Assembly: GCA_026988585.1 (NCBI GenBank)
Contig: JALSKY010000165.1
Coordinates: 1-14,117 of the forward strand
Direction: 5' to 3'
DNA: 14,117 bases
DNA from: Deltaproteobacteria bacterium
GTDB lineage: Bacteria; Desulfobacterota; Dissulfuribacteria; Dissulfuribacterales; QOAL01
Made by a program: the position numbers and the translations under genes. Below the pieces are notes generated by a model. It had not been told where the DNA came from and searched no databases. It saw only the letters and a list, made by a program, of their open reading frames with translations. Within the stretch, counting starts at the first letter, position 1, and each line of letters begins with the position of its first letter. Of the stretch, positions 7,597 to 14,117 are shown piece after piece.

Positions 7597-7989
7597 ATGA
7601 AACAGCCTGTTATAACGGAAGAGTTCCTTGCCCAACTATTCCCGGCATCAAAAGCTGATGATTTTTTCGAGGCCCTTTATGGTGGAGCTGAAGCCGGGGC
7701 ATTTGACATTGCACTCCTTCCTAACGGGTTCGATCCTGACAGCAATACAATTATACTGGAATTCAGGCTCACAGAACGACCTGGCAAATGTATGGCATGC
7801 AACCTTACCTATGGATTGCCCCAGGTATTTGAGCGGCACCCTGTCATAAATATCCAGGAGATAGTCTCGGAAATTGAGAAAAAGATTGCTCCATCCTGGT
7901 CAGTTAAGGGGTGGCAGATAGGCAGGACCTCAGTAATTGATGCCAAAACCAACTCCATTCCCCTTTTCATACAACTGGAAAAGCCATAA
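7597..7989 (+). CDS. Conserved small protein of unknown function with CxxC pair
   Basis: This is a 130-residue protein, soluble by its sequence: no signal peptide or membrane segment. The centre has a striking stretch, RPGKCMACNLTYGLPQVF (residues 61-78), with cysteines C65 and C68, then HPVINI. I recall similar proteins in Desulfobacterota genomes, sometimes carrying the misleading automatic name 'pancreas/duodenum homeobox protein 1'; that recollection is uncertain and no homeobox is present. The two cysteines alone could bind a metal with a partner or another subunit, but no function can be assigned. ATG 7597 is chosen because GGAGG (7584-7588) lies eight bases before it; the GTG at 7582 overlaps that site. 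No strong promoter is visible upstream, and the gene appears to stand alone. Confidence 0.75.
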   Translation: MKQPVITEEFLAQLFPASKADDFFEALYGGAEAGAFDIALLPNGFDPDSNTIILEFRLTERPGKCMACNLTYGLPQVFERHPVINIQEIVSEIEKKIAPSWSVKGWQIGRTSVIDAKTNSIPLFIQLEKP

Positions 7990-8013
7990 TTTACAAGATT
8001 TCTTCTCTTCTCC

Positions 8014-8042
8014 TTGACACTGAAACTATTCAGACTGATAAT
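8014..8042 (+). promoter_or_regulatory. Strong sigma70-type promoter of the universal stress protein gene
   Basis: A perfect TTGACA (8014-8019), a 17-base spacer and GATAAT (8037-8042, five of six) form a near-consensus promoter. The spacer contains a palindrome, CTGAA-ACTA-TTCAG (8020-8033), placed where a repressor could block RNA polymerase. The start site near 8049 would give a leader of about 90 bases before ATG 8139. Confidence 0.8.
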
Positions 8043-8138
8043 TTAAATAAATAAAGCAGTAAGAAACTATTGCGTAAAAACAGGTAGTAAAAATCAGCCG
8101 ATAGCAGAAAGATTGAAAAAAGGAAAGGAGGAGAGAGT

Positions 8139-8600
8139 ATGGCCCTGGTAAAAAAGATATTGTACCCTGTAGATTTCACTGAAAGTTCCGAGAAGATAGT
8201 TCCTTTTGTAAAAGAATTCGTCAAAAATTTTGACGCTGAGCTCCATGTAATCCATGTCATAAGAAGTGCTGAAGATTTTGCAGGTTTTGAGATGGGTGCT
8301 GCATGGTATGCTGCCTTTGAAAAGGATCTCATGGATGGTGCCGAAAAATCAATGGCAAGATTTGTGGAAGAACAGTTCAATGATATCGGCAAGGTCAACA
8401 CCTTCGTGGTAGTTGGCGATGTTGTTGACGAGATCATTGAATATATAGAAAAGAATGATATCGACCTGGTAACATTGGGTACACATGGTAGAAAGGGGCT
8501 GGAAAAGGTGATGTTTGGAAGTGTTGCAGAGGGTGTTGTTGGTAATGCCCCCTGCCCAGTACTTACCATCAACCCTTACAAGGTAAAAAAGATCGCCTGA
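8139..8600 (+). CDS. Universal stress protein, UspA family (ATP-binding type)
   Basis: This is a 153-residue single-domain cytoplasmic universal stress protein, a family that helps cells survive starvation and other stress and usually acts as a dimer. It begins with the typical strand KKILYPVDFTESS, whose D12 contacts nucleotide in relatives. The ATP-binding pattern G-x2-G-x9-G-S is intact: GTHGRKGLEKVMFGS (residues 114-128), then the usual APCPVLTI close. It should therefore belong to the ATP-binding class like MJ0577, unlike E. coli UspA. GGAGG lies just before ATG 8139. The gene is a single-gene unit, with a near-consensus promoter at 8014-8042 and a terminator at 8650-8680. Confidence 0.93.
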   Translation: MALVKKILYPVDFTESSEKIVPFVKEFVKNFDAELHVIHVIRSAEDFAGFEMGAAWYAAFEKDLMDGAEKSMARFVEEQFNDIGKVNTFVVVGDVVDEIIEYIEKNDIDLVTLGTHGRKGLEKVMFGSVAEGVVGNAPCPVLTINPYKVKKIA

Positions 8601-8649
8601 AAAGCTGTCTGTCTCAACGGCGATCAACCTTATTTTCATTGGATCAACC

Positions 8650-8680
8650 AAGGGGAGGCATTATATGGGCTCCCCTTTTC
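8650..8680 (+). terminator. Rho-independent terminator after the universal stress protein gene
   Basis: AAGGGGAG (8650-8657) pairs with CTCCCCTT (8670-8677) around a 12-base loop and runs into a short T-rich tail. It lies 50 bases past the stop codon at 8600. The T-run is short. Confidence 0.7.
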
Positions 8681-8944
8681 TATACAAGCCATGACCACCA
8701 CTTGATTCCTGTCTTTCCTGTAATAAACTGATCAGATCCAATCCGGACGACTTCTCTTCTGCTTCTCAACAAGGCAATGGATTGAGGGAGATCACAGGAT
8801 GGTAAACTCCATTCCATCCTGCAAACCTATGCAATAACAAAAAGGAAGAGAAGAGAGATTATAGCCCTGAAATATGATGAAAACACCTTGGATTTCCGGC
8901 CATACTGAAACAGTCGACAAAAACCATTGGATCGTGCAGATCAG
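8681..8944. other. Leader region before the DHH-CBS-nucleotidyltransferase gene
   Basis: No established gene is recognised here; with the terminator region it forms a gap of about 340 bases after the stress-protein gene. It holds a weak promoter candidate, TTGATT (8702-8707) and TAAACT (8724-8729) with 16 bases between. A strong hairpin follows at 8795-8821. A purine-rich tract (8841-8858) precedes a 24-codon reading frame that runs into the next start codon. Confidence 0.45.
8795..8821. repeat. Hairpin-forming inverted repeat in the leader
   Basis: CAGGATGG (8795-8802) and its exact complement CCATCCTG (8814-8821) enclose an 11-base loop. Neither strand has a T-run beside it, so it is not a standard terminator. 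It lies about 124 bases before the start of the fusion gene. Confidence 0.55.
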
Positions 8945-8948
8945 ATGA
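8874..8948 (+). other. Possible 24-codon leader reading frame
   Basis: A reading frame from ATG 8874 to TGA 8946-8948 encodes a 24-residue peptide starting MMKTPWISGH. Its stop overlaps ATG 8945 of the fusion gene as ATGA, the same junction type seen at other operon joints here. The downstream ATG has no good ribosome-binding site of its own, so coupling is possible. The nearest purine-rich tract (8841-8858) is about 16 bases away, too far for a normal site. It may be chance. Confidence 0.25.
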
Positions 8949-11677
8949 ACGGAACCGCAGAAAAAAAGAGTGCCCATGGCATAATAACCACTCATCTGAA
9001 TGCAGACTTTGATGCCATAGCATCCTGTCTTGCAGCAAAGTTGCTCTTTCCTGAATTCCCTGTGGTATTGCCAGGCGGGATGGAACGTGTTGCCAGACGG
9101 TTCCTCAAAGAGAATCCTTCACTTCTCGAGATCCTTTCCCCCAGGGAGATCGATACGGCTGCAGTGCAGGAGATAGTGATCGTGGATGCCAACCAGCATG
9201 GCAGGCTCGGTCTTTTGGCAAACCTGATAGAACTACCCGGGATCAGGATTCATCTCTTCGATCATCACGATCCCAACCAGGCCACCATCCCTGCCCATAA
9301 AAAAAACATAAAGATCGCAGGTGCCAACACCACAATAATGTGTCAAATCCTCAAGAAAAGGGGAATAACCCCCACCCCTGAACAGGCTACTCTTTTGGCC
9401 CTGGGAATTTATGAGGATACAGGCTCCTTCACCTTCGTCTCTACCACGCCAGAGGATCTTCAGGCCGCTGCATGGCTTCTCGGCCTCGGAGCTGACCTGC
9501 GCGCCATATCCCAGGCAATGGGCAGCAGATTCACACCTGAACATATCAGTCTCCTGAACGATCTCCTAGACTCCGCCATTACATACACCTTCAGAGGTGA
9601 AGAGATAACCATAGCCAAGACATCTACCGTGGAATACATAGATGATTTCTCGGTCCTGGCCCATGAACTCATGGAGATGGCAGCCAAGCCTGCCATCTTC
9701 ATTCTGGGCGACATGGAGGATCAGATTGTAGTAGTGGGCAGGAGCCGCAGCGAACGGATAAACGTGGGAGAGATCCTGAGCAGGCTTGGCGGTGGTGGAC
9801 ACAGAGTGGCTGCATCTGCAGTACTCAAGGGAGTCACGCTTCAGGAGGCGGAAAACAGGCTTATAGACACCCTTCACTCCATGTTTGGCACAGGGCCAAA
9901 GGTAAAGGATATTATGTCCTATCCAGTGATTGCAGTTCAGCCAGACACCCCTACATACGAAGTCCACGATCTCATTGCCAGGTATGGCATCTCAGTAGTG
10001 CCTGTGACCGATGAGTCAGGCGGTATAACCGGTTATGTTACCAGGAATATTGTTGAAAAGGCGGTCTATCACGGTATTGCCCTGCAGCCGATATCTGAAT
10101 TCATGAATACCGATGTTACTCCAGTGGAACCAGAGGATTCCCTGGACAGGGTACGGGAGCTCATCACCCAGGGGAATCAGAGATTTCTGCCTGTTGTAAC
10201 CGATGGGAAACTAATTGGAATAATCACCAGGACCGATCTCCTGGATGTCCTGAGCAGTGATCTTGCCACCCGGCCGGAGAAACTTCTTCCATCCAAGGTG
10301 CAGAAAAAGAATGTGGCCAAGCTTCTTCAGGAGAGACTCCCGCAGGAGATCGTGGGGCTGTTGCGAATAGCTGGGGAAACGGCTGAAGAGCTGGGTTATC
10401 ATGTCTATGTGGTGGGAGGATTTGTGAGAGATCTCCTGCTCAGACAGGAAAACTTAGATATAGACCTGGTAGTGGAGGGGGATGGTATTACATTTGCCAG
10501 GATCTTTGCAAAAAAGATAGGCGGCCGAATCAAGGAACACAAGAGATTCAAGACCGCTGTTCTGATCATTGGAAAGGACTCAGGACTGCCTGGTTTCAAA
10601 CTGGACATTGCAACTGCCCGATTCGAGTACTACGAATATCCGGCAGCAATGCCCACGGTAGCCGAATCCTCCATAAAACTGGACCTGTTCAGGCGGGATT
10701 TCACCATCAACACCCTTGCTATTCAGCTGAATCCGGACAATTTCGGCATGCTGATAGATTTCTTCGGCGGCCAAAGAGACCTGAAAGATGGCATAGTTCG
10801 GGTGCTCCACAGTCTCAGCTTCATAGATGATCCTACCCGGATCTTCAGAGCAGTAAGATTTGAAAAACGGTTTGGTTTTCGTATAGGGAAACATACCCTG
10901 AGACTCATCAAAAACAGTCTGAAGCTCGGAGTGATACAGAGGCTCTCAGGCAAAAGGGTGGCTACAGAGCTGAAACATATAATGAAGGAGCCTGAAGCTG
11001 CTGCCATCATAGAACGTCTCAACGAGCTCGGCATCCTCAGGGCGATAAGCCCCTCTCTTCAGGCGGACAGAAAGGTGATAGAACGCATCAAGAGGGTAAA
11101 GGAGGTCCTGGTATGGTATGATCTGCTCTACAGGCCGGAGCAGCCTGAGGGATGGCTTGTAGGGCTTTCAGCCCTGTTTTCCAAGCTGACTACGGAACAG
11201 CGCAAAGAGATTACAGAACGGCTGGGTTTCCAGGGGGAAAAGAGGAGTTTTTTGATATATGGGCCGGTTGAAGCAGCCCGTTTATGGAAAAAACTCACAT
11301 CTGCCGTCACGGAAGATGGCAGGCAGCAACTGAAAAACAGCGATATATACGCCCTGCTTTCCCATTACACCCTGGAGGTCCAGCTCCTTACCATGGCATG
11401 GGAACAGGACAGTGACATACCCAAACAGATTATTTCAAGTTATATTACAAAGCTGTTGAAGATCAGACCTGAGATTACAGGACACGAACTCAAGGAGATG
11501 GGGTTTGAACCTGGCCCCCTGTTCCGGACAATTCTGGACCGTTTGAACCAGGCCAGGCTGAATGGAGAAGCCAGGTCCAGGGAAGATGAACTCAGGATAA
11601 TAGAAAAGGAGTTCTCCCCCCTCCTATCCGCAGGAGAAAATCAAAAGAGGAAAACAGGAGATAAAGAGAAAAGATGA
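8945..11677 (+). CDS. DHH/DHHA1 phosphoesterase - CBS pair - tRNA nucleotidyltransferase/poly(A) polymerase fusion
   Basis: This is a 910-residue multidomain protein (numbering from ATG 8945). The N-terminal DHH phosphoesterase has HLNADFDA (D21, D23), the aspartate of IVDANQHG (D81), DHH at 106-108 and EDTGSF (D158); DHHA1 follows with GGGGHRVAAS at about 282-291. All metal-binding motifs look intact. Two CBS domains (about 320-440) may sense adenine nucleotides. The C-terminal part is a class II nucleotidyltransferase: GGFVRD (491-496), catalytic DID (505-507), RRDFTINTLA and DPTRIFRAVRF, as in CCA-adding enzymes and poly(A) polymerases. Likely roles are tRNA 3'-end synthesis or repair plus breakdown of short RNA or a cyclic dinucleotide. 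CCA-adding, A-adding or polyadenylating activity cannot be told apart here. ATG 8945 is preferred over TTG 8927; neither has a good ribosome-binding site. It overlaps the next gene by ATGA. Confidence 0.92.
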   Translation: MNGTAEKKSAHGIITTHLNADFDAIASCLAAKLLFPEFPVVLPGGMERVARRFLKENPSLLEILSPREIDTAAVQEIVIVDANQHGRLGLLANLIELPGIRIHLFDHHDPNQATIPAHKKNIKIAGANTTIMCQILKKRGITPTPEQATLLALGIYEDTGSFTFVSTTPEDLQAAAWLLGLGADLRAISQAMGSRFTPEHISLLNDLLDSAITYTFRGEEITIAKTSTVEYIDDFSVLAHELMEMAAKPAIFILGDMEDQIVVVGRSRSERINVGEILSRLGGGGHRVAASAVLKGVTLQEAENRLIDTLHSMFGTGPKVKDIMSYPVIAVQPDTPTYEVHDLIARYGISVVPVTDESGGITGYVTRNIVEKAVYHGIALQPISEFMNTDVTPVEPEDSLDRVRELITQGNQRFLPVVTDGKLIGIITRTDLLDVLSSDLATRPEKLLPSKVQKKNVAKLLQERLPQEIVGLLRIAGETAEELGYHVYVVGGFVRDLLLRQENLDIDLVVEGDGITFARIFAKKIGGRIKEHKRFKTAVLIIGKDSGLPGFKLDIATARFEYYEYPAAMPTVAESSIKLDLFRRDFTINTLAIQLNPDNFGMLIDFFGGQRDLKDGIVRVLHSLSFIDDPTRIFRAVRFEKRFGFRIGKHTLRLIKNSLKLGVIQRLSGKRVATELKHIMKEPEAAAIIERLNELGILRAISPSLQADRKVIERIKRVKEVLVWYDLLYRPEQPEGWLVGLSALFSKLTTEQRKEITERLGFQGEKRSFLIYGPVEAARLWKKLTSAVTEDGRQQLKNSDIYALLSHYTLEVQLLTMAWEQDSDIPKQIISSYITKLLKIRPEITGHELKEMGFEPGPLFRTILDRLNQARLNGEARSREDELRIIEKEFSPLLSAGENQKRKTGDKEKR

Positions 11678-12318
11678 TGGACCTAAACGATACGATACAG
11701 CGGCTTCTGCTGCTTATTCCGCCAATCCTCTTGGCAGTTACCATGCATGAGCTGGCTCATGGCTGGGTGGCATGGAAACTCGGGGATCCAACTGCAAAAA
11801 ACCATGGCAGGCTCACCCTTAACCCCATAAGCCATCTGGACCTGGCTGGCACACTGGTCTTTTTCCTGACCCAAACCATTGGCTGGGCTAAACCGGTGCC
11901 GGTAAACCCGGGATATTTCAAGAACCCGCGTCAGGGGATGGTATGGGTATCCCTTGCAGGCCCCTTGGCAAACATCTTTCTCGCAGTCCTGAGCGCATTC
12001 ATTCTGAAGAATCTTCTTGGCCCCATAAGCCAGATGGAGGCAGGACAATACTTCATCAAGCCAATACTACTCATGGCTTATCTCAGCATCCAGATCAACA
12101 TTGGACTGGCAGTCTTCAACCTGCTGCCTATCCCTCCCCTGGACGGAAGCAAGGTGCTCATGGGCCTCCTGCCGAGGGACTTAGCCATAAAATATGCATC
12201 CATAGAGCGTTACGGGTTTATAATTCTGCTGGTCCTCGTCTTTACAGGGATAACCGGAAAAATTATAGTTCCGCTCATCCACCTTGCCAATCGATGGCTC
12301 ATCGGACCGATCCTTTAG
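11674..12318 (+). CDS. Site-2 protease family (peptidase M50) membrane protein
   Basis: This is a 214-residue polytopic inner-membrane metalloprotease of the short M50 type. The zinc motif HELAH is at residues 25-29 in the first membrane helix, and the third metal ligand lies in NLLPIPPLDG (D157). The conserved GRLTLNPISHLD stretch and VSLAGPLANI are also present. It has no PDZ or CBS domain, so it is a minimal core enzyme; its substrate is unknown. The start at 11674 overlaps the stop of the fusion gene as ATGA, so it is probably translated with it. Gene order M50 - trpS - scpA is, as I recall, common in Deltaproteobacteria. A 168-base gap follows. Confidence 0.92.
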   Translation: MMDLNDTIQRLLLLIPPILLAVTMHELAHGWVAWKLGDPTAKNHGRLTLNPISHLDLAGTLVFFLTQTIGWAKPVPVNPGYFKNPRQGMVWVSLAGPLANIFLAVLSAFILKNLLGPISQMEAGQYFIKPILLMAYLSIQINIGLAVFNLLPIPPLDGSKVLMGLLPRDLAIKYASIERYGFIILLVLVFTGITGKIIVPLIHLANRWLIGPIL

Positions 12319-12486
12319 TTTAACGGTACGATGCCAGCCCAAGGCCGCCTGAATCGGGGCTTTCCGCCATCTTTTTCATGGCTGCTGATAATGAAACATG
12401 ACTGTAGTTGTTTCACATAGATCTTGGGACAGTTGAGGAAAGAGAGATAGTCCTGCCATCTGTTCCAAAGGAATACTGAGGTAGAA

Positions 12487-13488
12487 ATGGCTGATAAAAA
12501 ACGGGTATTGAGTGGCATGCGTCCTTCCGGCAAACTGCATCTTGGACATCTTCATGGTGTTCTGAGCAACTGGAAGAGACTCCAGGAGGAATACGAATGT
12601 TTCTTCTTTGTGGCAGATTGGCATGCATTGACCACAAATTATGAAAAGGCATGGGAGATCCCTGAAAATATAGAAGAGATGGTGCTGGACTGGCTGGCAG
12701 TTGGCGTTGATCCTGAAAAGGCCACCATATTCATCCAGTCTGACATCAAGGAACATGCAGAGCTTCATCTCCTGCTCTCAATGATCACCCCTCTCTCATG
12801 GCTGGAAAGGAATCCCACATATAAGGAGCAAAAACAGCAGCTCAAAAGTAAAGACCTCTCAACCTACGGTTTTCTTGGATATCCGGTGCTTCAGGCTGCA
12901 GATATCATCATATACAAGGCCAACAAGGTCCCAGTAGGCGTAGATCAGCTGCCTCATGTAGAGCTGACCAGAGAGATCACCAGACGATTCAACTACCTTT
13001 ATCAGGAGATATTTCCCATACCGGAACCCCTTCTCGCAGAGGTTCCCAAGCTGCCAGGCCTTGATGGCAGGAAAATGAGCAAGAGCTACGGGAACTCCAT
13101 CTTTCTTTCTGACTCAGCGGAAGAGGTTCAGAATAAGATAATGACTATGGTGACCGATGTGGAAAGACCCAAAAAATCGGATCCCGGAGACCCTGAGAAG
13201 AGATGTGTTGCCTTCAATCTTCACAAACTCTATCTGCCTGAAGAGGAGATTCAGGATATCGTCCAGGAGTGCAAGGCAGCCAGCCTGGGATGTGTTGCCT
13301 GCAAGAAGAGACTTGCCAAGGCGATCATCCAGGCCATGGAACCTGTCTGGGAGATGAGAAATACCCTTGCTTCCGAACCGGGCAAGGTCAAGGAGATACT
13401 CCATGCCGGCGCAGAGAGGGCAAGAGAGCAGGCCCGCAGTACAATGGATCAGGTCAGGCAGGCACTTTGGAGCCCCGCTGCGAAATAA
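12487..13488 (+). CDS. trpS: Tryptophan--tRNA ligase
   Basis: This class Ic aminoacyl-tRNA synthetase charges tRNA-Trp with tryptophan in the cytoplasm. It has 333 residues, the normal bacterial length. The HIGH-type signature is HLGH at residues 18-21 inside PSGKLHLGHLHG. KMSKS lies at 195-199 in GLDGRKMSKSYGNS. The tRNA/amino-acid site segment VGVDQLPHVELTREI starts at about 149. The start is ATG 12487 after TGAGGT; no in-frame alternative fits better. The 168 bases before it contain a weak AGCCC/GGGCT stem (12336-12361) but no T-box or Trp-rich leader peptide. The 3' end overlaps the likely scpA start by 22 bases. Confidence 0.97.
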   Translation: MADKKRVLSGMRPSGKLHLGHLHGVLSNWKRLQEEYECFFFVADWHALTTNYEKAWEIPENIEEMVLDWLAVGVDPEKATIFIQSDIKEHAELHLLLSMITPLSWLERNPTYKEQKQQLKSKDLSTYGFLGYPVLQAADIIIYKANKVPVGVDQLPHVELTREITRRFNYLYQEIFPIPEPLLAEVPKLPGLDGRKMSKSYGNSIFLSDSAEEVQNKIMTMVTDVERPKKSDPGDPEKRCVAFNLHKLYLPEEEIQDIVQECKAASLGCVACKKRLAKAIIQAMEPVWEMRNTLASEPGKVKEILHAGAERAREQARSTMDQVRQALWSPAAK

Positions 13489-14117
13489 GGATAGAGGGCT
13501 TTCAGGGGCCGCTTGATCTGCTGCTCCACCTGATTAACAAGAACAGCATAGATATCAAGGATATCCCTATAGCCCTGGTCACTAATCAGTATCTTGCTTA
13601 TCTGGAGTTGCTGCGCCAGCTTGATGTATCTGTAGCTGCAGAATATCTGGTCATGGCGGCAACCCTGATGCAGATTAAGTCCAGGATGCTGCTGCCCAGG
13701 CCGGAACCTGTAACAGGGGAAGAGGATCCGAGGATAGAGATCGTAAGACCTCTCCAGGAGTTGAAACGGCTCAAGGAGCTTGCAGACCAGCTTTCCCATC
13801 GTCCCATACTGGGAAGGGACATCTTTGTCCGTACAGGGCCTTCATGTTTAAACCCGGATAAAGAAATGGAGGGTGAACATGAGACAGAGATAGAGGCTGA
13901 TCTCATGGAGCTGATCAAGGCCTTTGAAAGGATTGTCGGAAACCAGAACATATCCAGGGCGATAGAGATAGCCAGGGCCAGAACTACAGTGGCGGAACGT
14001 GCTGAAGAGATCAGGCAAGCACTCTTGGCACAGGATAGACTCAGTTTTTGGGATCTGTTGAATGGGACCAACGAAAGGGATTATGTGATAGTAACCTTTC
14101 TGGCACTGCTGGAACTG
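13467..14117 (+). CDS. scpA: Segregation and condensation protein A (3' end missing)
   Basis: ScpA is the kleisin subunit that bridges the SMC ATPase heads with ScpB to organise and segregate the chromosome. The frame is open to the window edge; 217 residues are visible of a usual 240-270. The opening CEIRIEGFQGPLDLLLHLI matches the highly conserved ScpA N terminus (GPLDLLLHLI), followed by the NQYLAYLE and ATLMQIKSRMLLP helices that contact SMC. Near the end, TVAERAEEI and RDYVIVTFLALLEL mark the start of the C-terminal winged-helix region. No ATG lies near the conserved start in this frame. TTG 13467 gives MEPRCEIRIEGF, the expected length, so I chose it. It overlaps trpS by 22 bases, suggesting translational coupling. 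The ribosome-binding site is weak. Confidence 0.9.
   Translation, partial: MEPRCEIRIEGFQGPLDLLLHLINKNSIDIKDIPIALVTNQYLAYLELLRQLDVSVAAEYLVMAATLMQIKSRMLLPRPEPVTGEEDPRIEIVRPLQELKRLKELADQLSHRPILGRDIFVRTGPSCLNPDKEMEGEHETEIEADLMELIKAFERIVGNQNISRAIEIARARTTVAERAEEIRQALLAQDRLSFWDLLNGTNERDYVIVTFLALLEL

Noticed and set aside
8622..8649. GATCAACC twice, exactly 20 bases apart, after the stress-protein gene
   Set aside because: Eight-base matches of this kind are expected by chance, and the location after a stop codon and before a terminator gives no role.
12398..12436. Twelve-codon frame with one Trp codon before trpS, considered as a Trp attenuator leader
   Set aside because: One Trp codon is not enough, there is no ribosome-binding site, and no alternative terminator/antiterminator stems are seen.

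Overview
The window looks like chromosomal DNA from a Gram-negative bacterium, most likely one of the anaerobic Desulfobacterota (the former sulfate- or sulfur-metabolising Deltaproteobacteria). The basis is inference from gene content: a DHH-CBS-tRNA nucleotidyltransferase fusion followed by an M50 protease, trpS and scpA, and a B12-binding radical SAM/DUF2344 fusion. There is no marker gene such as rRNA. Almost everything reads on the + strand; the only minus-strand gene is a tRNA-Arg. No mobile element, CRISPR array, phage module or defence system is visible.

Region 1 (1-2502) is a three-gene ABC importer operon: the 3' part of a periplasmic solute-binding protein, a permease and an ATPase, each joined to the next by an ATGA-type stop/start overlap. 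It belongs to the nitrate/sulfonate/taurine/thiamine-precursor (NMT1/SsuABC-like) class; the substrate cannot be read from the sequence. Region 2 (2687-6784) holds a B12-binding-type radical SAM protein fused to a DUF2344 domain, a LemA-family membrane protein, and a small cell-wall enzyme with a peptidoglycan-binding domain plus an M15-type peptidase domain but no signal peptide.

Region 3 (6785-8944) is sparse. It has a complete minus-strand tRNA-Arg(ACG) transcription unit with promoter and terminator, several hairpins, a 130-residue conserved protein of unknown role with a CxxC pair, and a universal stress protein with its own strong sigma70-type promoter and terminator. Region 4 (8945-14117) is a tightly packed housekeeping cluster: a large fusion of DHH/DHHA1 phosphoesterase, two CBS domains and a tRNA nucleotidyltransferase/poly(A) polymerase; an M50 site-2-type protease overlapping it by four bases; tryptophanyl-tRNA synthetase; and the 5' part of scpA, which probably starts at a TTG inside the end of trpS and runs off the window.

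Most genes are ordinary conserved ones. The points most worth a second look are the DHH-CBS-nucleotidyltransferase fusion and the short reading frame that runs into its start codon, the signal-less endolysin-like M15 protein, the small CxxC protein of unknown function, and the compact structured promoter of the stress-protein gene. I see no convincing undescribed multi-gene system.
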